NCBI RefSeq assembly: GCF_022513565.1
Contig: NZ_JAKWBE010000002.1
Location: forward strand, 434,001-498,000
DNA length: 64,000 nt
Direction: 5' to 3'
Source of the DNA: Streptomyces gilvus
GTDB taxonomy: Bacteria; Actinomycetota; Actinomycetes; Streptomycetales; Streptomycetaceae
This document shows positions 16,965 through 25,157 of the stretch, piece by piece (the first letter of the stretch is position 1; each line of letters starts with the position of its first letter). Under the pieces are notes generated by a model that saw only the letters and a list, made by a program, of their open reading frames with translations, searched no databases and was not told the DNA's origin. Made by a program: the position numbers and the translations under genes.

Positions 16965-16981
16965 ACTGAACTGACTTCATT
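16965..16981. promoter_or_regulatory. Operator 4 of the ACTGAA-N5-TTCAGT family, divergent promoter
   Basis: ACTGAA-CTGAC-TTCATT matches 11 of 12 arm positions and lies in the 61-bp gap between divergent SDR and alcohol dehydrogenase genes. One bound dimer could block both promoters. Confidence 0.65.
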
Positions 16982-16999
16982 TTTGTTAATGTCCCGGGT

Positions 17000-18067
17000 A
17001 TGTCAACAGGCAGGACGAGAGCGGTCCGGCTGACCCGCTGGGGCGGTCCGCCGGAACTCACCGAGGTGCCCCGGCCGCGCCCGACGGGCGAAGAGGTCCT
17101 CATCGAGGTGGAGGCGGCGGGCCTGTGCCGTTCGGACCTCCATGTCATCGACGCGTCCCCGGGCGCCCTTCCGTACCGGCTCCCGTTCACCCTCGGGCAC
17201 GAGACCGCGGGCCGTGTGGTCGAGCGCGGCCCGCTGGCCACGGGCCCGGCGATCGGCGAGCGCGTGGTCGTGTACGGCCCCTGGGGCTGCGGGAGTTGCG
17301 CGCGCTGTGCGGCGGGAGCCGACAACTACTGCGACCGGCGGGCGGCGCTGGACGCGGAGCGCGTGGGGACCGGGGCGGGGCTCGGGCGGGACGGCGGGAT
17401 GGCCGATCTGCTGCTCGTGCCGTCCGGGCGGCTGGTGGTGCCGGTGGGCGACCTGCCGGCCGTACAGGCGGCGCCCCTGTCGGACGCCGGACTCACGGCG
17501 TATCACGCCCTGGCAGCGGTACGGGGCGCCCTGGACGAGGGCGCCGGCGTGGTCGTCATCGGCGTCGGCGGTCTGGGGCATCTGGCCGTTCAGCTGCTGC
17601 GGGCCACGACGACCGCGCGGGTGCTGGCCGTGGACGTGCGTGAGGCGGCGCTCGCGCTGGCCGACGAGTGCGGCGCGCACTTCGGCACCCTCCTGCGGCC
17701 CGACACGGCGGCGACCCTGAGCAGCCGGACGGGCGGCGCGGGCGCGGCGGCCGTGCTCGACTTCGTCGGCAGCCGGTCCAGTCTGGCGCTGGCGGTGGAG
17801 GTGCTGCGGCCGGGCGGGGAACTGGCCGTGGTGGGCAGCGGCGGCGGAGAACTGACGGTCCGCAAACCGGGGACGCTGCCTCCGGGAACGCGGATCTCAC
17901 TGCCCTTCTGGGGAACCCTGCCCGAACTGCGGACGGTGGTCTCCCTGGCCCGCGACGGCGTCCTGCGCGTGGGGGCCGAGCAGTTCCCGCTGTCGGAGGC
18001 ACCGCACGCAATCGCGAGGCTCCGGTCCGGTGAGGTGCGGGGGCGCGCGGTCCTGGTTCCCGACTGA
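17000..18067 (+). CDS. Zinc-dependent alcohol dehydrogenase (MDR family)
   Basis: A 355-residue medium-chain dehydrogenase. Catalytic zinc ligands are C43 and H67-E68 ('GHETAG'); the structural zinc site is C97, C100, C103 and C111. The nucleotide-binding turn is 'VIGVGGLGHLAVQ'. It would interconvert a pathway alcohol and its aldehyde or ketone with NAD(P). It starts 19 bp after operator 4 with no clear ribosome site, so the transcript may be nearly leaderless. Confidence 0.9.
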   Translation: MSTGRTRAVRLTRWGGPPELTEVPRPRPTGEEVLIEVEAAGLCRSDLHVIDASPGALPYRLPFTLGHETAGRVVERGPLATGPAIGERVVVYGPWGCGSCARCAAGADNYCDRRAALDAERVGTGAGLGRDGGMADLLLVPSGRLVVPVGDLPAVQAAPLSDAGLTAYHALAAVRGALDEGAGVVVIGVGGLGHLAVQLLRATTTARVLAVDVREAALALADECGAHFGTLLRPDTAATLSSRTGGAGAAAVLDFVGSRSSLALAVEVLRPGGELAVVGSGGGELTVRKPGTLPPGTRISLPFWGTLPELRTVVSLARDGVLRVGAEQFPLSEAPHAIARLRSGEVRGRAVLVPD

Positions 18068-18104
18068 CGTGCCGCTTGCCGTGCGGGAGGCCGGTACGTC
18101 AGTC
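18062..18104. terminator. Stem-loop after the alcohol dehydrogenase gene
   Basis: GACTGACGTGCC (18062-18073, including the stop codon) pairs with GGTACGTCAGTC (18093-18104) with one mismatch. It separates the alcohol dehydrogenase gene from the FAD dehydrogenase gene. Confidence 0.5.
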
Positions 18105-18149
18105 AGTCACGCGGGGACACCTCGCGCCACCCACCCTCTCGACTCCAGA

Positions 18150-18166
18150 AGTGAGTTCAATTAGCG
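18150..18166. promoter_or_regulatory. Possible operator 5 (degenerate)
   Basis: AGTGAG-TTCAA-TTAGCG resembles the complement of operator 6 over its first 13 bases but keeps only half of the palindrome arms. It lies 40 bp upstream of the FAD dehydrogenase start. A weak site at best. Confidence 0.35.
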
Positions 18167-18206
18167 TCTTGTCCCGCTCGGCGACACGAAGGCGGTGGGA
18201 CCCGCT

Positions 18207-19565
18207 ATGGATGCGGAGACAGTGGATCTTCTGGTGATAGGCGGCGGCATGGCCGGTCTCTCGGCCGCCGCGAGAGTGGCCGCCGAGGGCGGCACGGTGG
18301 TCCTGGTGGAGAAGGCGGAACGCACCGGCGGCTCCGCGCGCTTCGCCGGTTTCGTCTGGACGACCCCGACGGTCGAGGAGATGCGCCGGGTCAACCCGGA
18401 CGGCGACCCGGAGCTGGCCACCGCCCTGGTGGACGGGTTCGCCGACGGGGTGGCCTGGATCCGGTCGCTCGGTGTGGAGTGCCGGCCGCCGGTGCCCGTG
18501 CTCGGCTTCGGCCGGGGGCACCAGGTCGACACCAACCACTACCTCGACACGTGCGAACGGCTGATCCGCGACCGGGGCCAGGAGGTGCTGACCGACACCT
18601 GGACCCGCGCCCTCGTGACGGACGACGGCGTGGTCAAGGGCGCGGAGTGCGTCCTGCCGGACGGATCGGTGCGCCGGATCGAGGCCACCTGGACGCTCCT
18701 GGCCACCGGCGGATTCCAGGGCGATCCGAGCCTGCGCGCCGAACACGTCCACCCCCGGGCAGCGGACATGGGGCTGCGGGCCAACCCGCACAGCCGGGGC
18801 GACGGCCTCACGCTCGGCCGCTCGGCCGGCGCCGCGTTCGGGAAGAAGGACGCGGGCTTCTACGGCCACCTGATGCCGGCGGGCGTCTCCCTGGCCGACC
18901 CCGCGCGCTTCGTCGACCTGGCGCTGTACTACAGCGAGCACGCCCTGCTCTTCGACACGACCGGCGAGCGCTTCGTCGACGAGACGGTCGGGGACCACCT
19001 GACGGCGATGGCGCTGCTGGAACGGCCCGAGGCCCGGGGCCTGCTGGTCGCCGACGCGCGCGTGCACCGCGAGTGGATCAGCGCCTCCTACGTCGAGGGC
19101 ATCCCCGGCCTGGACAAGTTCCAGCTGTGCCACCGCGCCGGCGCCCGCAGCGCGGTGGCCGACAGCCTGGAGGACTTCGCCTCGATGCCCGAGGAGTGGG
19201 GCTATCCCGGCGCGACGATCCGCGACCGGGTGGAGGAGTTCAACGCGGCCGCGCGGGCGAACGCCGCGACCGCACCCGGCCGGCTGCTGGACCGGCGGCC
19301 GCTGGACGAACCGCCCTTCTACGTCGTCGAGGCGGCCCCGGCGATCACGTTCACCTTCGGCGGCCTGCTGATCGACACGGAGGCACGCGTGCGGTCCGCG
19401 GACACGGACGGGGCCGGTCCGATCCCGGGGCTGCTGGCGGCGGGTGCCGACGCGGGCGGCCTGTACCGGCGCGCTTACGCGGGCGGCCTCGCCCCGGCGC
19501 TGGTCTTCGGTCTGGCGGCGGCGCGGACCGCGCTCGCCGGGCCGCCCGCGACCGCCGCGCGCTGA
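18207..19565 (+). CDS. FAD-dependent dehydrogenase, fumarate reductase/ketosteroid dehydrogenase superfamily
   Basis: A 452-residue flavoprotein. The FAD-binding 'VIGGGMAGLSAAA' is at residues 10-22, 'LATGGFQG' follows in the middle, and the C-terminal FAD segment is 'PGLLAAGADAGGLYRRAYAG', as in TcuA-like tricarballylate dehydrogenases and 3-ketosteroid dehydrogenase relatives. It would insert a double bond next to an electron-withdrawing group. The ATG at 18207 has GGTGGGA upstream; an in-frame GTG four codons earlier is less likely. The exact substrate class, tricarboxylate or ketosteroid-like, cannot be decided from sequence alone. Confidence 0.82.
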   Translation: MDAETVDLLVIGGGMAGLSAAARVAAEGGTVVLVEKAERTGGSARFAGFVWTTPTVEEMRRVNPDGDPELATALVDGFADGVAWIRSLGVECRPPVPVLGFGRGHQVDTNHYLDTCERLIRDRGQEVLTDTWTRALVTDDGVVKGAECVLPDGSVRRIEATWTLLATGGFQGDPSLRAEHVHPRAADMGLRANPHSRGDGLTLGRSAGAAFGKKDAGFYGHLMPAGVSLADPARFVDLALYYSEHALLFDTTGERFVDETVGDHLTAMALLERPEARGLLVADARVHREWISASYVEGIPGLDKFQLCHRAGARSAVADSLEDFASMPEEWGYPGATIRDRVEEFNAAARANAATAPGRLLDRRPLDEPPFYVVEAAPAITFTFGGLLIDTEARVRSADTDGAGPIPGLLAAGADAGGLYRRAYAGGLAPALVFGLAAARTALAGPPATAAR

Positions 19566-19635
19566 GCCCCTGCGGGCCGCCCCGCACAAATCCCGTGCAC
19601 GAGGCTTGCCCGCCCCGCACCGGAGTGCCTAGCTT

Positions 19636-19652
19636 ACTGAATTGAGTTCACT
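19636..19652. promoter_or_regulatory. Operator 6 of the ACTGAA-N5-TTCAGT family, transporter promoter
   Basis: ACTGAA-TTGAG-TTCACT matches 11 of 12 arm positions and lies 77 bp before the first gene of the ABC importer operon. It links uptake to the same regulator as the catabolic operons. Confidence 0.65.
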
Positions 19653-19728
19653 TTAACTTCGCGGTTCGTGAGGTGATCATGCCGCTTGCACGTGTGGCGC
19701 GAACGCGCCCTTCCTCGGGGGAGGGACT

Positions 19729-20598
19729 GTGAGTCAGTTCCTGCTTGTCCTGGTCAGCGGTCTGGCCAGCGGAGCCGTCTACGGCCTCATGGGCCTGGGA
19801 CTGGTCATCATCTACCGGGCCACGGACGTCGTGAACTTCGCGATGGCGTCGCTCGCGACACTGGGCCTGTACGTGGCGGTCTCGCTCCACGACCACGGTG
19901 TGGCCACGGTGCTCGGCATTCTCGCCGCCGTCGCCATCACCGTCGCGGCGGGCCTGCTCGTCCGGGAGACGGTGATCCGGCCGCTGGGGCAGGGCCAGTT
20001 GTTCTCCGCGCTCGTGGTCACGATGGGCGTGTCCCTGATCGCCGAGAGCACCGCCGGATCGATCTGGGGCGACCAGCCCAAGTCCTTCCCCAGCCTGGTC
20101 GACGGGACGGTGCGCTGGTCCGGCGCCGCGCTGCCGGTGCAGAGTCTGGTCACGATCGGCGTCGCCGCCGTGGCGATGACCCTGGTGGGCTATCTGTTCG
20201 CCCGCACCACGCTCGGCTCGGCCATGCGCGCCGTCGCCGAGTCCGCCGACACCGCCCGCGTGGTCGGGCTGAGCGCCCAGCGGCTGGCGCGGATCTCCTG
20301 GGCGCTCGGCCTGGGGCTGGCCGCGCTCGCCGCCTGCCTGTACGCGCCGCGCGCGGGTCTGGTGCCCACCGCGCTGGTCGCCCCGCTGTTCCGGGCCTTC
20401 GCCGGGATCTTCCTGGGCGGTCTGACCAGCATGTACGGGGCGGTCCTGGGCGGGCTGACCATCGGCGTCCTGGACAACCTGGCGGCCAACTACGTCTCCG
20501 CCAGCTTCCGGGACACGTTCGTGTTCACGTTCACCGTGCTGGTCCTGCTGATCCGTCCGCAGGGCATGTTCGGCACCCGCACCTTCCAACGGGTCTGA
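19729..20598 (+). CDS. Branched-chain amino acid-type ABC transporter permease (LivH family)
   Basis: A 289-residue integral membrane protein with about eight hydrophobic segments and the LivH pattern ('GLVIIYRATDVVNFAMASLA' near the N-terminus, 'FLGGLTSMYGAVLGGLTIG' near the end). The first of these matches the conserved start of HAAT permeases. The GTG start follows GGGGGAGGG. It is the first gene of a three-gene importer operon with a fused permease-ATPase-ATPase and a lipoprotein. HAAT importers carry amino acids, urea, amides and aromatic or alicyclic acids; the catabolic context favours an organic acid. Confidence 0.9.
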   Translation: MSQFLLVLVSGLASGAVYGLMGLGLVIIYRATDVVNFAMASLATLGLYVAVSLHDHGVATVLGILAAVAITVAAGLLVRETVIRPLGQGQLFSALVVTMGVSLIAESTAGSIWGDQPKSFPSLVDGTVRWSGAALPVQSLVTIGVAAVAMTLVGYLFARTTLGSAMRAVAESADTARVVGLSAQRLARISWALGLGLAALAACLYAPRAGLVPTALVAPLFRAFAGIFLGGLTSMYGAVLGGLTIGVLDNLAANYVSASFRDTFVFTFTVLVLLIRPQGMFGTRTFQRV

Positions 20599-20610
20599 GG
20601 GGTCGCATCC

Positions 20611-23133
20611 ATGGTCTTCAACCGTTCCCTCCTGGCCAAGGCCGCCCTGGGTCCGGCCGCCGGCGCGGTGCTGATGGCGTTCATGGCCTCCGGCGCGATC
20701 CCCGCGTACCAGATGTACTCCGTCGGGCTCGCGGCCGTGTACACCGTCGTCGTGCTCTCGGTCGGCCTGCTCGCCGGCTGGTCCGGCATCTGGTCGGTGG
20801 GCCACCCCGCGTTCTTCGCCATCGGCGCGTACGTCGCGGCGTACGGAAGTGGCCACGACTGGCCCCTGGAAGCGGTGGTGCTCGGTGCCGTCGCCATCGG
20901 CGCCGTCCTGGGCGCCTTCCTCGGGTACGCGGGCGCCCGCTTCTCGGTGCTCTACATCGCCCTGCTGACCCTCGCCTTCACCATGGTCACCCTCGAACTG
21001 GTCAACCGCTGGAGCAGCGTGACCGGCGGCGACCAGGGAGTGCCGGTCGTCCAGCTGCGCAGCGCGCTCGGCCTCGGCACGGTCCTGGGCGGCGGTGCCG
21101 AGGCCCAGTACCTGGCGGTCGGGGCGGCCGCGGTGGTGCTCGCGCTGGCGGTGCCGGCCGCCGCCTCGGGGCTGCGGATGCGGCTCGTGGCCGCCAAGTC
21201 GCACCCCCTGGCCGCCCGTACGATCGGCATCGCCCCGGAGGCGCAGTCGTCGCTGTCCTTCGCCGTGAGCGCGGCCTGCACCTGCCTGGCGGGCGTGTTG
21301 CTCGGGCTGCTCACCGGCTTCGTCAGCCCCGACCCGTTCTCGCTGTCCTTCGGCATCTCGCTGATCGCGGCGTGCGTGCTCGGCGGGGTCGGCAGCATCC
21401 TCGGCGCCGTGGCCGGAGGCGTCTACCTGACGTGGAACCCCTCGCTGTCCTCCACAGTGGGCCTCCCCCAGCCGGTCGTGCAGGGCCTCGTCCTGATCTG
21501 CGTGCTCCTCTTCCTGCCCGGTGGCGTCGTGCCGTTCCTGGCCCGACCCGCGCGCGGTCTCGCGCGGCGTCTGCTGCGCCGAGCGGACACCCGACCCGCC
21601 CCGCCCGCCGAGGAGTCGACCGCCCCCGCCGCGCTCCGGCCGCCGACCGACGACTCCGTGCTGCTGCGCCTGGAGCACGTGTCGGTCTCCTACGGCGGAC
21701 TCCAGGCCCTGGAGGACGCCTCGCTGACCCTGCGGCGAAACGAGATCCTGGCGGTCATCGGGCCCAACGGGGCGGGAAAGACGACCCTGTTGAACGCCCT
21801 GTCGGGACTCACCGGCAACGGCCGGGTGAGCGGAACCGCCGACTTCGCCGGCCGGCCCCTGTTGCGGACCAGGGCGACCGCGCGCCGGCGGCTGGGCATC
21901 GGCCGTACGTTCCAGCACGCGGAGGTCTTCTCCGAACTCACCGTCGCCGAGAACGTGTTGTGCACCCGTCGCCGGATCACCGGCCGGGACCGGGCCGAGG
22001 TCGCGCGACTGCTGCGCTCCGTCGGCCTCGCGGAGGTGGCCGACCGCCGCCCCGGGGAGCTGCCGTTCGGTCTGCAGAAACGCCTCGACCTCGCCCGCGC
22101 GATGGCCGAGAACCCGAAACTCCTGGTGCTGGACGAGCCGTTCGGCGGCCTCGACGCGAGTGAACGCGCCCTGCTCGCCGGGCACATCAGGCGGCTGCAC
22201 GCCGGCGGCACCGCCGTGGTGGTCATCGACCACGTCCTCGACGACCTCTTCTCCGTCGCCCACCGGGTCCTCGCCTTCGACTTCGGCCGCACCATCGGCG
22301 AGGGAACCCCGGACACCGTGCTGCAGGACCCGAAGGTGCGCTCGTCGTACCTGGGAACGGTCGACGCCAGGACCCGGCCGCCCGAGCACACCGGCGAACG
22401 CGGCATGATCCGCCTGCACGGCATCGGCCACACCTACGGCGGCGTGGTCGCCCTGCGCGACGTCGACCTCGATGTCCGTCAGGGCGTCGTGTTCGGCGTC
22501 GCCGGAGCCAACGGCGCGGGCAAGAGCACCCTGGCCGGCATCCTGCACGGCTCCCTCACCGCCGCGCACGGCGTCAGGGAGACGGGCGCGGGCGTCCGCA
22601 CCAGCCTGGCGCCCGAGGGGCGGGCCCTGTTCAAGACGCTGTCCCTGCGCGAGAACCTCGAAGTCGCCGCGTACGCGGGCGGCGTCACCGGCGCGCGGCT
22701 GCGCGAGCGGCTGGAGGAGACCGTCGAGTGGCTGCCGGTGCGGCTGCGCGACCGGATGTCCGCGCCGGCCGGCGGGCTGTCCGGCGGCGAGCAGCAGATG
22801 CTCGCCATCGCCCGCGCCCTGATCGTCGCGCCGGACGTCCTGATCGTCGACGAACCGGCGCTCGGGCTCGCCCCCGCCCTGGTCGACGAGGTCTACGACC
22901 GGCTCGCCGCGCTGGCCCGGGACGGCCTGACCGTCGTCCTGCTCGAGCAACTGCTCAGCCGGGCCATGTCCGTCTGTCACGAGGTGGCCGTGCTGCACGA
23001 GGGCGTCGTCGCCGCCCACGGCCGGCCGGGCGATCCCGCGTTCGCGGCACAGGCGGAGGCGGCGTACTTCGGCGGCGGCCCGGAGGCCGGCCCGAACGCG
23101 GCGGCCGCCGCCCGGGCCTCACGAGTGAACTGA
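20611..23133 (+). CDS. Fused LivM-type permease plus two ABC ATPase domains (LivM-LivG-LivF)
   Basis: One uninterrupted 840-codon frame holding three parts that are usually separate proteins. Residues 1 to about 320 are a LivM-like permease ('SVGHPAFFAIGAYVA', 'GGVGSILGAVAGGVYL'). Then comes a Pro/Ala-rich linker. ATPase 1 has its Walker A GPNGAGKT at residues 384-391 and a degenerate signature 'LPFGLQKRLDLARAMAE' before 'LLVLDEPFGGLD'. ATPase 2 has GANGAGKS at 632-639 and a canonical 'LSGGEQQMLAIARAL'. Switch histidines are seen as 'VVVIDHVLDDL' in the first domain only; the second reads 'VVLLEQLLSRAM', as in LivF. It forms the core of the importer with LivH (12 bp upstream). Confidence 0.9.
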   Translation: MVFNRSLLAKAALGPAAGAVLMAFMASGAIPAYQMYSVGLAAVYTVVVLSVGLLAGWSGIWSVGHPAFFAIGAYVAAYGSGHDWPLEAVVLGAVAIGAVLGAFLGYAGARFSVLYIALLTLAFTMVTLELVNRWSSVTGGDQGVPVVQLRSALGLGTVLGGGAEAQYLAVGAAAVVLALAVPAAASGLRMRLVAAKSHPLAARTIGIAPEAQSSLSFAVSAACTCLAGVLLGLLTGFVSPDPFSLSFGISLIAACVLGGVGSILGAVAGGVYLTWNPSLSSTVGLPQPVVQGLVLICVLLFLPGGVVPFLARPARGLARRLLRRADTRPAPPAEESTAPAALRPPTDDSVLLRLEHVSVSYGGLQALEDASLTLRRNEILAVIGPNGAGKTTLLNALSGLTGNGRVSGTADFAGRPLLRTRATARRRLGIGRTFQHAEVFSELTVAENVLCTRRRITGRDRAEVARLLRSVGLAEVADRRPGELPFGLQKRLDLARAMAENPKLLVLDEPFGGLDASERALLAGHIRRLHAGGTAVVVIDHVLDDLFSVAHRVLAFDFGRTIGEGTPDTVLQDPKVRSSYLGTVDARTRPPEHTGERGMIRLHGIGHTYGGVVALRDVDLDVRQGVVFGVAGANGAGKSTLAGILHGSLTAAHGVRETGAGVRTSLAPEGRALFKTLSLRENLEVAAYAGGVTGARLRERLEETVEWLPVRLRDRMSAPAGGLSGGEQQMLAIARALIVAPDVLIVDEPALGLAPALVDEVYDRLAALARDGLTVVLLEQLLSRAMSVCHEVAVLHEGVVAAHGRPGDPAFAAQAEAAYFGGGPEAGPNAAAAARASRVN

Positions 23134-23157
23134 TTCCTGTAGCGAACGAGGTGGACC

Positions 23158-24366
23158 ATGTTCCGGACCGTAAGAAAACTCCGCCGCGCCGCGGGAACGG
23201 CGGCCGTCCTGGCCGCGGTGGCGTTGACCGCCAACGCGTGCGCCGGCCAGGACTCCGCGGGAGCCGCCGCGAGTTCCTCCGAGATACACATCGGCGCGTG
23301 GCTGCCGCTGACCGGCTCCACCGCCGCGTACGGCGTGCCCGAGAAGGCGGGCGCCGACGCCTACTTCAAGATGCTCAACGCCCAGGGCGGCGTCAACGGA
23401 CGCAAGATCCGGTGGACCGTCAAGGACAACGCGGCCGACCCGCAGCAGACCGTGCAGATCGCCCGTGAACTGATCGGCCAGGACAAGGTCGTGGCCATCG
23501 TCAACGCGAACGGCACCTCCCAGGCCGAGGCGGCCTTCCCGTTCGTCCTCAACCAGTCCAGGGTCCCGGTCCTGAACGAGGTGGGCGGCGCCGAGAACTG
23601 GTACAAGCCGCCGCGCCCCGGCCTGTTCGGCACACAGACCCTCTACGAGGACCAGGCCGCGGCGGTGGCCGCGTGGGCCGTGCAGGACGGCGCGAGGAAG
23701 ATCCTCGTCGTGCACAGCGACCCGGCGGCGTTCGTGAACGTCGCCAAGCAGGTGGAGCCCGTCGCGAAGAAGGTGGATCCCTCGGTCGAGGTCGACCGGC
23801 TGCCGGTCAAGTACCAGACCACCGACTACACACCGGTGATCAGCAAGGTGAAGGCGGCGAAGCCCCAGGCGGTGATCCTGATCCTCACCTCGCCGGAGGC
23901 GGCCGCCTTCGTCAAGGAGGCCAAGCTGCAGGGACTTTCCCTGCCCACCTACGCCTACGCTCCCGTCGCCGCCGAGTCGACGATCTCGCTGGCCAAGAAC
24001 GCCGCCGAGGGCCTCAAGGCCGTGCAGCTGGTGAAGGCGCCCTCGGACCCCGACCCGTCGGTCAAGGAGTTCCGTGCCGCGATGGCGAAGTACGAGCCCG
24101 GTCAGGACGCCGGGTTCCTCGCCCTGTGGGGCTGGAGCAACGCGAAGGTGTTCGCCCAGATCGCCAAGACCGTCAAGGGGCCGGTCACGTCCCAGGCCAT
24201 CGTCGCCGCGTACCAGAAGGCGTCCTCGGTGGACCCCGGGGTGTCGCCGGTGATGAGGTTCGGCGCCGACGACCATCTCGGCACCCGCAGTGTGCAACGC
24301 GTGGTCGTCAAGAACGGCGTCTGGACCTCCGTCGGCTCCTTCTACACGCCTCCCGCCCGCGACTGA
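23158..24366 (+). CDS. ABC transporter substrate-binding lipoprotein (LivK/HAAT family)
   Basis: A 402-residue periplasmic-binding-type protein, anchored as a lipoprotein: basic N-terminus, hydrophobic stretch and a lipobox-like 'TANAC' with C28 as the lipidated residue. The family pattern is clear ('IGAWLPLTGSTAAYG', 'GADAYFKMLNAQGGVNGRKI', 'VVAIVNANGTSQAEAAF'). It would capture the substrate outside the membrane and deliver it to the LivH plus fused LivMGF complex encoded just upstream (24-bp gap). GAGGTGG precedes the ATG. Confidence 0.92.
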   Translation: MFRTVRKLRRAAGTAAVLAAVALTANACAGQDSAGAAASSSEIHIGAWLPLTGSTAAYGVPEKAGADAYFKMLNAQGGVNGRKIRWTVKDNAADPQQTVQIARELIGQDKVVAIVNANGTSQAEAAFPFVLNQSRVPVLNEVGGAENWYKPPRPGLFGTQTLYEDQAAAVAAWAVQDGARKILVVHSDPAAFVNVAKQVEPVAKKVDPSVEVDRLPVKYQTTDYTPVISKVKAAKPQAVILILTSPEAAAFVKEAKLQGLSLPTYAYAPVAAESTISLAKNAAEGLKAVQLVKAPSDPDPSVKEFRAAMAKYEPGQDAGFLALWGWSNAKVFAQIAKTVKGPVTSQAIVAAYQKASSVDPGVSPVMRFGADDHLGTRSVQRVVVKNGVWTSVGSFYTPPARD

Positions 24367-24382
24367 GCACGCCGGCCGCCTC

Positions 24383-24415
24383 GAACGCCGTGTCCCTGGC
24401 GGGGACACGGCGTTC
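24383..24415. terminator. Terminator of the importer operon
   Basis: A perfect 14-bp stem, GAACGCCGTGTCCC (24383-24396) with GGGACACGGCGTTC (24402-24415), and a 5-base loop, beginning 17 bp after the lipoprotein stop. It ends the catabolic island on its right side. Confidence 0.85.
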
Positions 24416-25157
24416 CCTCGTGTCCGCCGTACGCCCACCGCATCAGTACCGCGGTACCGGCCCCCCACGCAGACGTCCGCGGGTCGGCGCACCCGGCCCC
24501 GCGGCTTCAAGGGCAGCGGCGGGAGCCCAGGGGCGGGCACGCGCCTGCGACCCGGTTCCTGTTCAGAGAGGCAGCACGAACATCGCCGCCGCCCCGAGAG
24601 CCATGCCCGCGTGGCAGGCTGGTGACAACGCGTCAGCTCGGACGTCCGTCACCGGTCCCCCTGCTTCCGCCGGCACGGCACGGGCGGCGTCGAAGGCGCG
24701 AGCCGGCCAGCGGAGAGCGAATGCCGGCAGGATGAGGGCGAGGATGCCGGCTGTCAGGTTTCGGCGGTGCCGTCGAGGCTCATGGCGGCCAGGCCGAGTC
24801 TCCCGAGATGTCCATTCCCGCCATGGGGTGCCCGGCTCCTCCGGCAGAATGACCGGCGGTCATGCCGCCGGAATCCTCGAGGAGCCTGGGTCGGGTACCT
24901 CGGGGGCGTCGGAGCTGACGGACATGGGCGGACCTCGCGCTGTCTCGGCGGCGCACAGGGCGCCGTCACCGTGCAGGACGGGACGCCGTCCGGCCGGTGT
25001 CCGGCGTCAAGTCGCCCCGCACCCGGTCGTTTTCGGCCGCTGCCTTGAAGCAGTCGGGCCGAGGGGCACCGGAGCCCCGAGGAGTTCGAGGTTTCCGGCG
25101 CCCCGGCTTCCCGGCGGTGCCCGCGGCCTGCCCCCAGTACGCGGGCGCCAGGGTCGT
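24416..25157. other. Region without a convincing intact gene
   Basis: About 740 bp between the importer terminator and the CopC-like gene. Long open frames exist on both strands but are compositional. The only coding-like piece I can support is the membrane-protein fragment at 24563-24763. No repeat or operator stands out. Confidence 0.6.
24563..24763 (-). pseudogene. Fragment of a small membrane protein
   Basis: A 66-codon piece on the minus strand, ending in a TGA stop, with normal G/C third positions and a hydrophobic start ('NLTAGILALILPAFALRWPA') and end ('CHAGMALGAAAMFVLPL'). No start codon with a ribosome site is in frame, so it looks like the C-terminal remnant of a membrane protein, perhaps of the DUF5134 kind. 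Identification is weak. Confidence 0.3.

Noticed and set aside
19648..23019. A 1123-codon open frame on the minus strand opposite the importer genes
   Set aside because: It is the antisense of livH and the fused livMGF gene; its composition (Gly, Gln, Arg, His repeats) is typical of GC-rich shadow frames and no domain is visible.
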